From UBA5536 sp964592595 (lineage in GTDB: Bacteria; Bacteroidota; Bacteroidia; Bacteroidales; F082): a stretch of DNA of 33,185 nt. The stretch lies in NCBI GenBank assembly GCA_964592595.1, contig CAZQFH010000036.1:1-33185 (forward strand). Direction: 5' to 3'. Below the pieces are notes generated by a model that was not told the DNA's origin, ran no database searches, and worked only from the letters and a program-made list of their open reading frames with translations. The translations under genes were made by a program, and so were the position numbers. Shown here in pieces: positions 1 to 9,700 of the stretch (its first letter is position 1; every line of letters starts with the position of its first letter).

Positions 1-3000
1 CGTAACCATAACCGTATTGCTGGAAGTATCCGTTAGCTGGTGCACCAGGATTTTGGGTGATTTGAATCAATTCCAATGGCTCTACATTTGACCAACTGAT
101 CAATACATCCGCATCGTCAATCACTTCACCTTCAACTATTACCGGTCCGGCATAGTCTTCGCAAGGAATATAAGTCCATACGTACTGCATTCTTTCGGAG
201 AATCCATTGGTATAAATCGCAGCAACTTCGGACAGGTATTCTTGTCCGGGAACAAGGTTTGTAACATCATATTGCCAGAAGTTATCTTGTGTATCGGTTA
301 CTAACACACCATCCAGCCAAACTTTATATCCCTGCAGTGAGCGAGAAGCCGATCCGGCTTTTACCATTTTATATCGCCACCATGCACCATTAGCGTTAAT
401 GTCAACAATCATAGTATTTCCATCATCGGTCAGTTCAAAGAGATAACTAATCGATTCTGGTGCATCATTTGGATTGATCAGTTCGCCACCATTATAAACT
501 TTGGGCAAACCAAGGAAAGCACCTGTTCCATTGAGTGTAATCGTACCGGCATCCAGGTCATATTCATAAGTAGCAAAAGCACTGCCATCATGCGGAGCAA
601 CAGGCGTTCCGCATTCGTAGTTAACGCCCTGCCATGGCTCCAGGTATGTTAAATCATCAAACTCATTATTGAAAGATCCATCAGCCTGGAAGATGTATCT
701 GTCGTCCCAGAAACAGATTCTATCCTCGAGGTCAACAGGACCTACAGTCCACCACGACATATCACCCTGAGCAGGCCCAACACCCATTGAACCCAGTTCA
801 GCAGCTACCTGCCATGTGCCTTGAAGCGGCCCGCCAACTCCTCCTACACCAGCCCAGGTGGCTAATCCATTCGGGTTGACATACAAATCGGAAACAGGTA
901 AAAGTAATTCCTCAAGTACCCAAACGAAATCTTCAGGTTCCTCAATGAGGTATTCCAGTATCTCAATTGCACCAAATCCGGTTTTGTTCACAGCAATGTT
1001 GTATGTTCCTTTGCGGAATTCGTCCCACATAAAATAGCCCGAGCCATCTAAAGTGGTTTCATAAACCAAACCAAGATCCGGTTCTGAAATATTGGTAAAC
1101 ATAACCTGCGTTCCAGAAGGGCTATCTTGCGAGTTTGTTGAAACTGATACGCTCACCTGTGTGATCATGTCTTTATCGAGACAATTTGAAAAGACGATTT
1201 GTGATGCATTGTTGTCGTATTCGGCAACCACACCCCATTTATAAACGCCAGCTTCCATACCGCCCCATGTATTGTCAGTAAATTGCTCGTCTAAAGTATA
1301 TCCGAGAAATTCCAGCTCAGCTGTTGCGCATGTAGTTCGGTAAATGCTGAATCCATTTGGTACACCACCATTAGCACTCCATGCTATTTGCACAACATCA
1401 TCTGTTTGTGCTATTGCCACAACATCAGCAGGAGCAAAGGGGAATTCAAGTAAAGCGAAATCGTTGGTAACAGTTGCACCAAATGTTACAACAACACCCT
1501 CAAGGATTTGTGATTCAAAATCTGTTGCCTCAACCAAATAATTATAGGTACCATCAACCACTTCGCCTTCATAATAACCCATATCATCAGTTGTAAACTG
1601 GAAATTAAGGTTGTCATTAGATACTGTTACCGTTGCAGCGCTGATTGGCGCACCACCATCGAAAGCAGTAATGGTACCATCAACAAAACCACCTCCGGTA
1701 ATTGTTACGGTTTCTGAACAAACAGCATCCACACATGTTTCGGCACCACTATCATATATATAAGTAATGCAATAGGTATAATCACCAAATGGCAGGTCTT
1801 CGTCGAGGTAGGATGAAACAGCGCCGTTGCTAAAGTCGAGCTCAACATATTCAGCTCCATTGCGATAGATCCTCAAAGCAGCGATAGTATCCAAAGCGTC
1901 AGCTTCAAGATTATTCCAGCTCAAATTGATATCAATTGAACCCAAAACCTGTTCCGCAACAAAATCAGCAGGAACGTCATAATTGTCGCAAGCCACGTAC
2001 TTCCAGGTAAATTCAGAAGTAGCTGACTGACCGGTAGTATAAACAGTAGCAACACCGGTTGTATAAGTTTCACCATCAACTAAGGTTTCGCCGAAACCAC
2101 CATGCTGATACTCAGCCTCGGCTTGTTCGCCTAACAATGTTCCGTCAAGGAATATTTTATAGGATTCCAATGCCCGTGAGCCTGATCCTTCCCTAACCAT
2201 TTTGAAACGCCACCAGCCACCACCAACACTGATATCAAGTATCATGGTATTACCATCTTCACTCAAATCAGCTATATAGGTAATGGAAGCAGGTGCATCA
2301 TTCGGGTTTGTCAATTCACCTCCATTATAAACTTTTGGAAGACCCATATAAGCTCCAGTGCCATTTAAGGTGACTGTACCAGCATTTTCGTCGTAAACAA
2401 AAGTAGCAGCTGCAGAACCATCATGCGGAGCAACAGGAGTACCACAATTATCCAAACCACCCTGCCAGACTTCGAGGAAGGTAAGGTTATCCATAACATT
2501 TTGGAAGGAGCCGTCAGCACCAAAAACATATTTATCATCAAAGAAACATTCACGGGTAATCAAGTGACCTGCATCTATCGACCACCACACCATACTGCCC
2601 TGAACAGGACCAACACCCATTGAGCCTGGCTCATTGGCAACCATCCAGGTACCTTCCAAAGGTGATTCCTCTGGAGCAACAGAAGTGTTCCAACTAGCTA
2701 ATCCAGTAGGTGTTACGTAAAGATTTGCCGGTTCAGAAAGTGTCTCTATGAGCAACCAGCTAAAGGAAGTTTCATCAAAAATATCGACAGCAGTTTCTGT
2801 TATAGTTCCAAAACCATCCAAACTAACTTCAATATCATAAGTTCCCCTGCGGAATGCTTCCCAGGCGAATAAGCCACTATCATCGAGTGTGGTTTCATAA
2901 ACCAACTCTGGTGATTCGTCAACATTGGTAAATACAACAGATGTCCCGGCAGGACTTTCAGCTGAATTAAGTGCTACTGCCACATCAACTGCCGTGTTCA

Positions 3001-5419
3001 TATCTTTATCAACCGAATTGGATGCCACCGGATCAGATTCATTCAGATCATAAACAGCAACAACATACCATTTATATACACCCCATCCCTGAAGACTCCA
3101 GTCGAAATCAACAAATTGGAACTGTGAAGTAGTTCCAATCATTATCATTTCGGGAGGAACACTTGGCAGGTAAGTTTTTTCACGCCAAACCTGGAATTCT
3201 ACCAAAGCACGGTCACCAGCTGCAGGATCAAAGCTCCATTCGATCAGGATGTTATCATCAAACTCGCTAGCTGTAACTACAGCCACAGGATAGGCTATTT
3301 CGAAAAGCGTAAAGTCAGTCGTAACAGCGGTATTATAAGCAACAGCAACACCAGTTTCTTCGTCACCGATATAGCCAGCAGCTGCAACACTGATATCATA
3401 AGTTCCGGCAAATACTTCAGCAGTATAGTTACCAGTTGCATCAGTAGTAGTAGTATATTGTTGGTTTTCACCAAATTCATCTACCCCCGTCATGGTAACT
3501 GTGGCACCAGCAATATCATTACCAGTATTCAAATCTGAAACATTACCATGCAGTGTACCTTCGCCAGTTACCTGTGCTGTGAAAGTAGTTGAGAAATCAG
3601 ATTCGCCCTCATCATAAATGGCGGTTACATTGTAATTGTAACCTGTCATATTATAGGCAGGTGCAACATCTGTATAGGTAGCTTCGGTAAGCATAGCGGT
3701 ATTCAGCTGAACACCGTCACGGAAAATATTATATCCGAGGAAGGCGCGGTCAACAGGGCTTTCCCATGTTAAAACCACATCTTCTCCTTCATAAACTTCA
3801 GCATTGCCACTAAGGCCAGTTGGAGGACTCAAAGTAGTAGTGAATCCCCAAATTTCCGGATTAAGCGTAGTACCATTATTATTGCGGGTGTTTACCTGCC
3901 AGAAATACTGAAGATTTGGCTGAAGATTAGTTAGGTTATAAGATCCGGGAACGGAAACATCCTTTACCATTTTAAACCGCCACCAGCCACCGCCTACATT
4001 GATATCAAGGATCATGGTGTTTCCTCCTTCGGTGAGCTGGGCAAGGTAAGTAATGGATGCCGGGGCATCGTTTGGATTGCTTAACTCACCTCCATTATAA
4101 ACTTTGGGAAGTCCCATATAAGCACCAACACCATTCAAAGTGACTGTTCCGGCATTTTCGTTGTATTCAAAAGTTGCATTTGCTGAGCCATTATGTGGAG
4201 CTACAGGAGTTCCGCAGTTAAATGATCCGCCCTGCCAGGCTTCGAGGTAAGTAATATCATCCATTTCATTTTGGAATGAACCATCAGCATTGAAAACATA
4301 CCTGTCGTCAAAGAAACAAGCACGAGCTACAAGGTCACCGGCAGGAACCGACCACCAGCTCATATCTCCCTGATTAGGACCAACACCCATCGATCCGGGC
4401 TCATTGGCTACCATCCAGGTGCCTTCGAGAGGAGATGAGGTTTCTACAAAGGCACTTGTCCAGTCAACCACAATATTGGCAGGCGGATAAGTAGTTCCAA
4501 GAACAACCTGATATTCCAATGTATTCGCACCGAATGTCCATTCCAGATCCATTCCATTAATGATGTCAACTGCACCATCTTCAGGGGCTATATAAACAGC
4601 AGCGTCTGGAGCTGGCATGGCCGTTACGCTGTAAGAAGCTTCACTTAGTTCGAGCGCACTTAAAACCAGATAATACGTTCCGGCAAAAAGTTCAAAATCT
4701 TCAATGAGATCTATACCTTGAACTAATGCATTCGTAGCCATTGGTCCACCTTCACCATTAAAATCGGCAGCATAGATGGCAAAATTGATCATTCCCAGTT
4801 CCGTCTCAAAACTTACAATTACATCAGTGGCAGGCTCAAGCTTGAATACATGATCATAATCGTTTGCACCCGATCCAAGATCGTTAGGCAGGACATAATT
4901 CTTGAAATATCCATCATTTTCCCTCGAAGAAACCAATGGCAAACTAACAGGAGCTGTAGGATTAACAGGCAATGGAGCTGAGTTTTCTACTACATCGGGA
5001 GTGATTGCAGCGTAAGCATTAGCAAAAACCGGCACAACAACGATATCCCTTGTTGCATCAGCAAATTGAACAACCAACTGACCAGAAAGATTTCCAGCTG
5101 CTGGAGTACCTTGCATAAAAACACCGAACTCAACAGTTTCACCTGCTTCGAGCGATAAAGGTAAAAGTGGCAAAACCAGACCAAAATATTCGGGATTGTC
5201 AGTTTCTACATTAAGGATAACAATTGAGGAAGTAGCAGTATTCTCCAATGTTACCGATAGCGGTTCCATCCAGGCATCGATTGGTCTGTTGCCAAGATCG
5301 ACAACTCCTGGAGTGATTTCGAGGCTCGCCTGAGCCTGCAGCTGACCAGTGCCCAGCAACAGGATTACTCCTATCATCAGAGAACCAAGCCAACTCAGAA
5401 AAGTAGTTTTACTGTTCAT
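1..5419 (-). CDS. Giant secreted multidomain (Fn3 / carboxypeptidase-regulatory-like) protein, C-terminus outside window
   Basis: Reading the minus strand from the ATG at 5419 gives an uninterrupted frame of 1806 codons that runs off the window start, so the stop codon and C-terminus are not visible. The first ~30 residues are a signal peptide (MNSKTTF, then a hydrophobic stretch, ending near QLQAQA). An ASH/choice-of-anchor-like beta domain follows (about residues 31-130), then a pre-peptidase-like region. After that come alternating Fn3-like domains and Gly/Thr-rich domains with the pattern of carboxypeptidase-regulatory-like folds (for example around 'GYIGDEETG' and 'EGVVVTFG'). A 157-residue module occurs three times (330-486, 920-1076, 1531-1687). 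Such proteins are exported adhesins, hydrolase-associated proteins or type IX secretion cargo in Bacteroidota; a C-terminal sorting domain would lie outside the window. No catalytic domain is visible. Secreted status is firm; function is unknown. Confidence 0.93.
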   Translation of the reverse strand, partial: MNSKTTFLSWLGSLMIGVILLLGTGQLQAQASLEITPGVVDLGNRPIDAWMEPLSVTLENTATSSIVILNVETDNPEYFGLVLPLLPLSLEAGETVEFGVFMQGTPAAGNLSGQLVVQFADATRDIVVVPVFANAYAAITPDVVENSAPLPVNPTAPVSLPLVSSRENDGYFKNYVLPNDLGSGANDYDHVFKLEPATDVIVSFETELGMINFAIYAADFNGEGGPMATNALVQGIDLIEDFELFAGTYYLVLSALELSEASYSVTAMPAPDAAVYIAPEDGAVDIINGMDLEWTFGANTLEYQVVLGTTYPPANIVVDWTSAFVETSSPLEGTWMVANEPGSMGVGPNQGDMSWWSVPAGDLVARACFFDDRYVFNADGSFQNEMDDITYLEAWQGGSFNCGTPVAPHNGSANATFEYNENAGTVTLNGVGAYMGLPKVYNGGELSNPNDAPASITYLAQLTEGGNTMILDINVGGGWWRFKMVKDVSVPGSYNLTNLQPNLQYFWQVNTRNNNGTTLNPEIWGFTTTLSPPTGLSGNAEVYEGEDVVLTWESPVDRAFLGYNIFRDGVQLNTAMLTEATYTDVAPAYNMTGYNYNVTAIYDEGESDFSTTFTAQVTGEGTLHGNVSDLNTGNDIAGATVTMTGVDEFGENQQYTTTTDATGNYTAEVFAGTYDISVAAAGYIGDEETGVAVAYNTAVTTDFTLFEIAYPVAVVTASEFDDNILIEWSFDPAAGDRALVEFQVWREKTYLPSVPPEMIMIGTTSQFQFVDFDWSLQGWGVYKWYVVAVYDLNESDPVASNSVDKDMNTAVDVAVALNSAESPAGTSVVFTNVDESPELVYETTLDDSGLFAWEAFRRGTYDIEVSLDGFGTITETAVDIFDETSFSWLLIETLSEPANLYVTPTGLASWNTSVAPEESPLEGTWMVANEPGSMGVGPVQGSMVWWSIDAGHLITRECFFDDKYVFGADGSFQNVMDNLTFLEVWQGGLDNCGTPVAPHDGSAAATFVYDENAGTVTLNGTGAYMGLPKVYNGGELTNPNDAPASITYIADLSEDGNTMILDISVGGGWWRFKMVREGSGSRALESYKIFLDGTLLGEQAEAEYQHGGFGETLVDGETYTTGVATVYTTGQSATSEFTWKYVACDNYDVPADFVAEQVLGSIDINLSWNNLEADALDTIAALRIYRNGAEYVELDFSNGAVSSYLDEDLPFGDYTYCITYIYDSGAETCVDAVCSETVTITGGGFVDGTITAFDGGAPISAATVTVSNDNLNFQFTTDDMGYYEGEVVDGTYNYLVEATDFESQILEGVVVTFGATVTNDFALLEFPFAPADVVAIAQTDDVVQIAWSANGGVPNGFSIYRTTCATAELEFLGYTLDEQFTDNTWGGMEAGVYKWGVVAEYDNNASQIVFSNCLDKDMITQVSVSVSTNSQDSPSGTQVMFTNISEPDLGLVYETTLDGSGYFMWDEFRKGTYNIAVNKTGFGAIEILEYLIEEPEDFVWVLEELLLPVSDLYVNPNGLATWAGVGGVGGPLQGTWQVAAELGSMGVGPAQGDMSWWTVGPVDLEDRICFWDDRYIFQADGSFNNEFDDLTYLEPWQGVNYECGTPVAPHDGSAFATYEYDLDAGTITLNGTGAFLGLPKVYNGGELINPNDAPESISYLFELTDDGNTMIVDINANGAWWRYKMVKAGSASRSLQGYKVWLDGVLVTDTQDNFWQYDVTNLVPGQEYLSEVAAIYTNGFSERMQYVWTYIPCEDYAGPVIVEGEVIDDADVLISWSNVEPLELIQITQNPGAPANGYFQQYGYGY
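359..829 (-). repeat. 157-residue module, copy 3 (residues 1531-1687)
   Basis: The most diverged copy: PLQGTWQVAAELGSMGVGP, CFWDDRYIF, CGTPVAPHDGS, GAFLGLPK, NGAWWRYKMVK. It keeps the same 157-residue length and both cysteines. It lies between GLATW and SRSLQGYKVWLDG, the same position within an Fn3 domain as copy 2. Confidence 0.85.
2192..2662 (-). repeat. 157-residue module, copy 2 (residues 920-1076)
   Basis: Same length and same landmarks as copy 1 (PLEGTWMVANEPGSMGVGP, CFFDDKYVF, CGTPVAPHDGS, GGGWWRFKMVR). It lies between GLASW and SRALESYKIFLDG, which are normally only a few residues apart in a Bacteroidota Fn3 domain. The DNA of copies 1 and 2 has diverged visibly, so this is not a recent duplication or an assembly duplicate. 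Confidence 0.85.
3962..4432 (-). repeat. 157-residue module, copy 1 (residues 330-486 of the giant protein)
   Basis: It begins PLEGTWMVANEPGSMGVGP and ends GGGWWRFKMVK. Landmarks are WW near the start, CFFDDRYVF, LEAWQGG, a second Cys in CGTPVAPH, GAYMGLPK and NGGELSNPNDAPASITY. Upstream sequence (IVVDWTSAFVE) and downstream sequence (LTNLQPNLQYFWQVNTRN) read as two halves of one Fn3 domain. I recall similar stretches in marine Bacteroidota proteins, including some annotated as glycoside hydrolase family 16, but cannot name the domain. Confidence 0.85.
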
Positions 5420-5998
5420 AATTGATTTGAATTAAAAATTAAAGAAAATTGAAAATTTATAGTGATTAATTGCTTGCTGATCAGAAAAACACAGCATGGA
5501 AATTCCATTGGAAGACATAACCTTAAACGAATAGAATGAAACAATCTGGCTCATGCAAATAGTATTAACACAACAGTTCAGTTTTTGCTGTTATAAATAC
5601 GCCCTAAGAATGATAACCCGCATATCGAATCAACAAAATGAAAGCTCATAACTGCTTATCAAAAATTGCCATTGTAAATGGTTGAATATTAGCGAGGTTA
5701 AATGTAGTGAGATAAATCAGTCACATAAAATAAGTTTATATGTATAAAGTATATACGGCATTCAAATAAAATATTTATGGAAGTAATAAAACACTACAAT
5801 CGTTTCATTTACAATTGTATAAGCAAATTTTTTTTAAAATATTTTAAATAGAACGCTTTCGCTTGTATAGGTGATGTTAATAGCCAAAACTTGCTTACGG
5901 CAGCATATTAATGCCTTGATTGACAAAGGCGTTTAGTTCTATAACCAGAGAAACAAAAAAAATAAGCGCTTTAACTTGCAGGAACCCTGCACTTCTTA
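5420..5998. other. AT-rich intergenic region, no gene seen
   Basis: 579 bases upstream of the giant protein gene and downstream of the lipocalin gene, both on the minus strand. It is AT-rich with many A and T runs (for example 5825-5850) and short stops in all frames. It probably holds the promoter and 5' leader of the giant protein gene, but I found no convincing TAnnTTTG element on the minus strand. The only structured part is the terminator candidate near 5960-5991. Confidence 0.5.
5953..5991 (-). terminator. Candidate terminator of the lipocalin gene
   Basis: Read on the minus strand just after the lipocalin stop codon, TGCAGG and CCTGCA (5991-5977) form a 6-bp stem with a 3-base loop. 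The palindrome AAGCGCTT and a run of eight T follow. The T run is about 16 bases beyond the first stem, so the fit to a classical rho-independent terminator is only moderate. Confidence 0.4.
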
Positions 5999-6547
5999 TC
6001 ATTCCACCCTTTGCGGAACCCGCTCCAGTTTACTTACATCATAACCGCGTTTTTGTGCTTTTGCAACCAACATGGCATAGGTTTCATCATCCAGCTGCGG
6101 TTCACGTGCCAAAATCCAAAGGTATTTATCCGAACTGCTACCAACCAACACATAGTGATAGTCGGCATCAAGTTCCAAAATAAGGTAATCAGCATAAAAA
6201 ATCCAGAAAAAACTTACCCGCAAATGTGCCGGGTTGCCCGATTTGGCCACTTTCGCTTTGCCAACAGCACGACTCAGTTCGCCATCCAAACTACCCTTAA
6301 AGCCCTGATTGACAACTTCTATCTTTCCATTTTCCTTTAAAGTATAAGTAGCCGTAACGCCTACCAATCCTTTCTCAAAGCTATGCGGAAAACGTGCGAT
6401 CTCGTACCAGGTGCCAACATATCGCTCCAAGTCAACATTTTCAACAAGTTTCATCTCTTTAATTTTTTGTGCTGAAGAACAGGAAGAAGTCATTGAAACG
6501 AATAATCCAAAATAAAACATCAAAACGGTCAGCTTTTTCCATGACAT
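5999..6547 (-). CDS. blc: Lipocalin-family outer-membrane lipoprotein (Blc-like)
   Basis: A bacterial lipocalin of about 182 residues. Such proteins sit on the outer membrane and bind lipids or other hydrophobic ligands, often under envelope stress. The sequence opens MSWKKLTVL, followed by a hydrophobic segment and a lipobox ending TSSC, so it should be lipidated on that Cys. The mature part carries the lipocalin signature VGTWYEIARFPHSFEKG about 20 residues after the Cys, then ATYTLKENGKIEVVNQG and the conserved C-terminal YLWILAREP. An in-frame ATG at 6568 would add seven residues; I prefer 6547 because it gives a compact basic n-region. It is the only gene between the giant protein and the tricorn-like protease and is divergent from the latter. 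Confidence 0.92.
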   Translation of the reverse strand: MSWKKLTVLMFYFGLFVSMTSSCSSAQKIKEMKLVENVDLERYVGTWYEIARFPHSFEKGLVGVTATYTLKENGKIEVVNQGFKGSLDGELSRAVGKAKVAKSGNPAHLRVSFFWIFYADYLILELDADYHYVLVGSSSDKYLWILAREPQLDDETYAMLVAKAQKRGYDVSKLERVPQRVE

Positions 6548-6652
6548 AGCAGTAAATTTTAGCAGCATAAATATACGACAAAACAGCCAGTATTTTACCG
6601 TTTAAAGGTCAATTCCTGCAAAAGATACAGGCAAAACAACCGAATACAGATT

Positions 6653-6687
6653 TTTGAACGCAAATTTTGAAACTTTATGTATCTTTC
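6653..6687 (+). promoter_or_regulatory. Possible Bacteroidota promoter of the tricorn-like protease gene
   Basis: TTTG at 6653-6656 and TATCTTTC at 6680-6687 resemble the -33 and -7 elements (TTTG / TAnnTTTG). The last base of the -7 box is C and the spacer is 23 bases, longer than the usual 19-21, so this is tentative. Confidence 0.3.
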
Positions 6688-6744
6688 GCCTTCAAACACT
6701 GCCTGTTGATAGCTGTTATCAGCAAGCCTTAAACAATCAGATTT

Positions 6745-9700
6745 ATGTCATCTCTTACCAATAAGCTAACAGTCTTACTGCTGTTTTTCCTGCTTTCGGG
6801 AAGCATTTCGGCTATGGATGATGCGCGTTTGCTGCGTTATCCCGACATTAACAAAAACCTAATCGCCTTTGTGTATGCCGGCGATTTGTGGACGGTAAAC
6901 GCTGCCGGAGGCGAAGCCCGACAGCTCACCTCACACGAAGGGATTGAATTATTTCCCAAAATCTCACCCGATGGAAAATGGATAGCCTTTTCGGCTGAAT
7001 ATTCGGGTAGCAGACAAATCTGGGTGATGCCTGCCGAAGGCGGCGAAGCCAAACAACTTACCTGGTACAATTCCGTCGGCGTAATGCCTCCGCGCGGTGG
7101 TTTTGATCATATTGTACTGGGCTGGACATCGGACAGCAAAAAGATATTGATTCGTGCCAACCGCACCCCATTTGGCGAACGCAACGGACAGTATTATCTG
7201 GTTGATATTGATGGCGGATTCGAAAAACCACTGTCCATTATGAATGGTGGCTTTGCCGCGCTTTCACCGAACGATAACATGCTGTGCTTCACACCGGTAG
7301 ATCGCGAATTCCGAACCTGGAAACGTTATAAAGGCGGAAGATCTACCGATCTCTGGATTTACGACCTAAGCAACAACAGCTCCGAACAAATTACCAATTT
7401 CAAAGGCGCCGACCAATGGCCCATCTGGCTGGGCAACGACATCATTTTTGCCAGCAACCGCGACCTGCGTCTGAACCTCTATCGCTATAATACAATAAGC
7501 AAAAGCACTGAGGAACTCACACAATTCAAGGATTTTGATGTGATGTGGCCCTCCGGCAAAAATGGTAAAGTAGTTTATGAAAATGGTGGTTTCCTTTATG
7601 TGTATGATTTGGCCAACAATACAAATTCCAAAATTGAAATCAGTCTCAACTTCGACAATCCCGGGCTCAAAGCTTATTACAAAAATGTAAAAGACGACAT
7701 CCACAGCTACAATATCTCACCAAGTGGTAAACGCGTACTTTTCGATGCAAGAGGTGATATCTTCTCCGTTCCGGCCGAAAATGGCAACACCATCAACCTT
7801 ACGCAAACACAAGGCATTCGCGAAATCTATCCCAGCTGGTCGCCCAATGGCAAATACATCGCTTATTTTTCCGACGCCACAGGTGAATATGAAATCTATC
7901 TGCTCGAAAACAAAGCCGGTGCCATGCCGCTCCAGCTTACCAGCGGCTCTGCGGCATGGAAATACGAAGCCGATTGGTCACCCGACAGTAAATACCTTAT
8001 ATATTCTGATCGTACCATGCAGCTGTGGCTGGTCGACGTGGCAACTGGTACACAAAAAGCCATCGACAAAGCCACCCGCAGTGAGATTCGCTCTTATGCT
8101 TTTTCACCCGATTCGCAATGGATCGCTTATACCAAAGAGGCAGCTAACGATCTTTCTTCCGTTTGGGTTTATAATATTGCATCAGCCAAAGCCACTCAGC
8201 TCACCGATGATCAATTCAACGACTGGTCGCCCGTTTTCAGTAAAGATGGCATGTTTATCTTTTTCGTTTCCAACCGCGATTTCAACCTGGAGTTTTCCAG
8301 CTTCGAATTCAATTACCTCTACAACGAAGCAGCGCGCATTTATGCAGTTGCATTGCAAAACGACGGCACCCGCCTGATGCCGCCCAAATCGGATGAGGAG
8401 CCTGTGAAAGCAGCCGAAAAAGAAGAAGAAAACAAAAAGGACAAGAAAAAAGAGGAAAATCCTTCAACTGAAGAAGCCAAAGTAAAAATCGCTTTCGAAG
8501 GCATCAACGGGCGTATCGAAGCCCTTCCTGTTTCGTCCGGCAACTACCGTATTTTGGGCGCTGTGGATGGCGGCCTGCTCTACAGCAGCGACGGAAAAAT
8601 CATGCGCTACAACCTGGAAGAGCAAAAAACGGAAGAAATCATGGACAAAGCCTGGAGCGCCACTCCCACAGCTGACGGCAAGCAGATGTTGTATCGCTCG
8701 GGCAGCGACTATGGCATTGCCAAAATTGCTCCCGGCCAAAAAACCGGAACAGGAAAGCTTAGCCTTGATCAATTAGAAATGAAAATTATACCACAGCAGG
8801 AATGGCAGCAAATCTACAAGGACGGCTGGCGAATTTTCAGGGATTATTTTTATGTGGAAAACCTGCATGGTGTATATTGGGAAGGACTTGGCAAACGTTA
8901 TGGAGAACTGATTCCATACGCAGGCAGCCGCTTTGATGTAGATTACGTGCTTAGCGAACTTGTTTCGGAAGCCAATGCAGGCCACGCTTATGTGGACTGG
9001 GGCGATATCAAACGGCCAAAACGTATCAACACCGGACTCTTAGGAGCCGAACTGGAGGCCGACTTCACGACAGGAAGATACCGCATCATGAAAATTTATG
9101 ATGGCGAAAACTGGAATCCAGCCCGACGTGCTCCTCTCACCGAAGCCGGCGTGGATGTGAAGGAAGGCGATTATATCCTACAGATTGATGGCAACGAACT
9201 TACCACCGATATGAATCCCTACGAATTGCTCGAAAACAAAGCTAATCGCCTGATCGAACTGGAAGTGAGCAGCAATGCCGAAGGAAAAGCACCCAGGAAA
9301 TCTCAGGTAAAAACCATCGAAAGCGAAATTGAACTCAAATACCTCAACTGGGTAAACGAGCGTCGTGCCATGGTGGATAAGCTCTCGAACGGTAGAATTG
9401 GTTATATCCATGTGCCCAATACAGCCTTTGAAGGCAACCGCGAACTGCATCGTGGCATGTACACCTATCATAACAAAGAGGCCTTGATCATCGACGATCG
9501 CTACAATGGCGGCGGATTTATACCTGATCGTATGGCCGATCTGCTTGATCGCAAAACACTTACCTACTGGCATCGCAATGGCATGAAGCCCGATAAAGCA
9601 CCCGGCATCTCACATGATGGCCCTAAAGTGATGCTTATCAACGGATATTCTTCTTCTGGTGGAGATGCTTTCCCGTATTTCTTTAAAAAACTGGGACTGG

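Noticed and set aside
359..4432. Three near-repeats as an assembly artefact
   Set aside because: The copies differ at many bases and residues and have different flanking domains, which a collapsed or duplicated assembly would not produce.
5920..6340. Two plus-strand frames overlapping the lipocalin gene
   Set aside because: They are antisense to a lipocalin with a full family signature and show no domain.
7724..8377. A 217-codon plus-strand frame overlapping the tricorn-like protease
   Set aside because: Its composition (Ser/Pro/Lys-rich, no domain) is that of an out-of-frame translation of propeller repeats.
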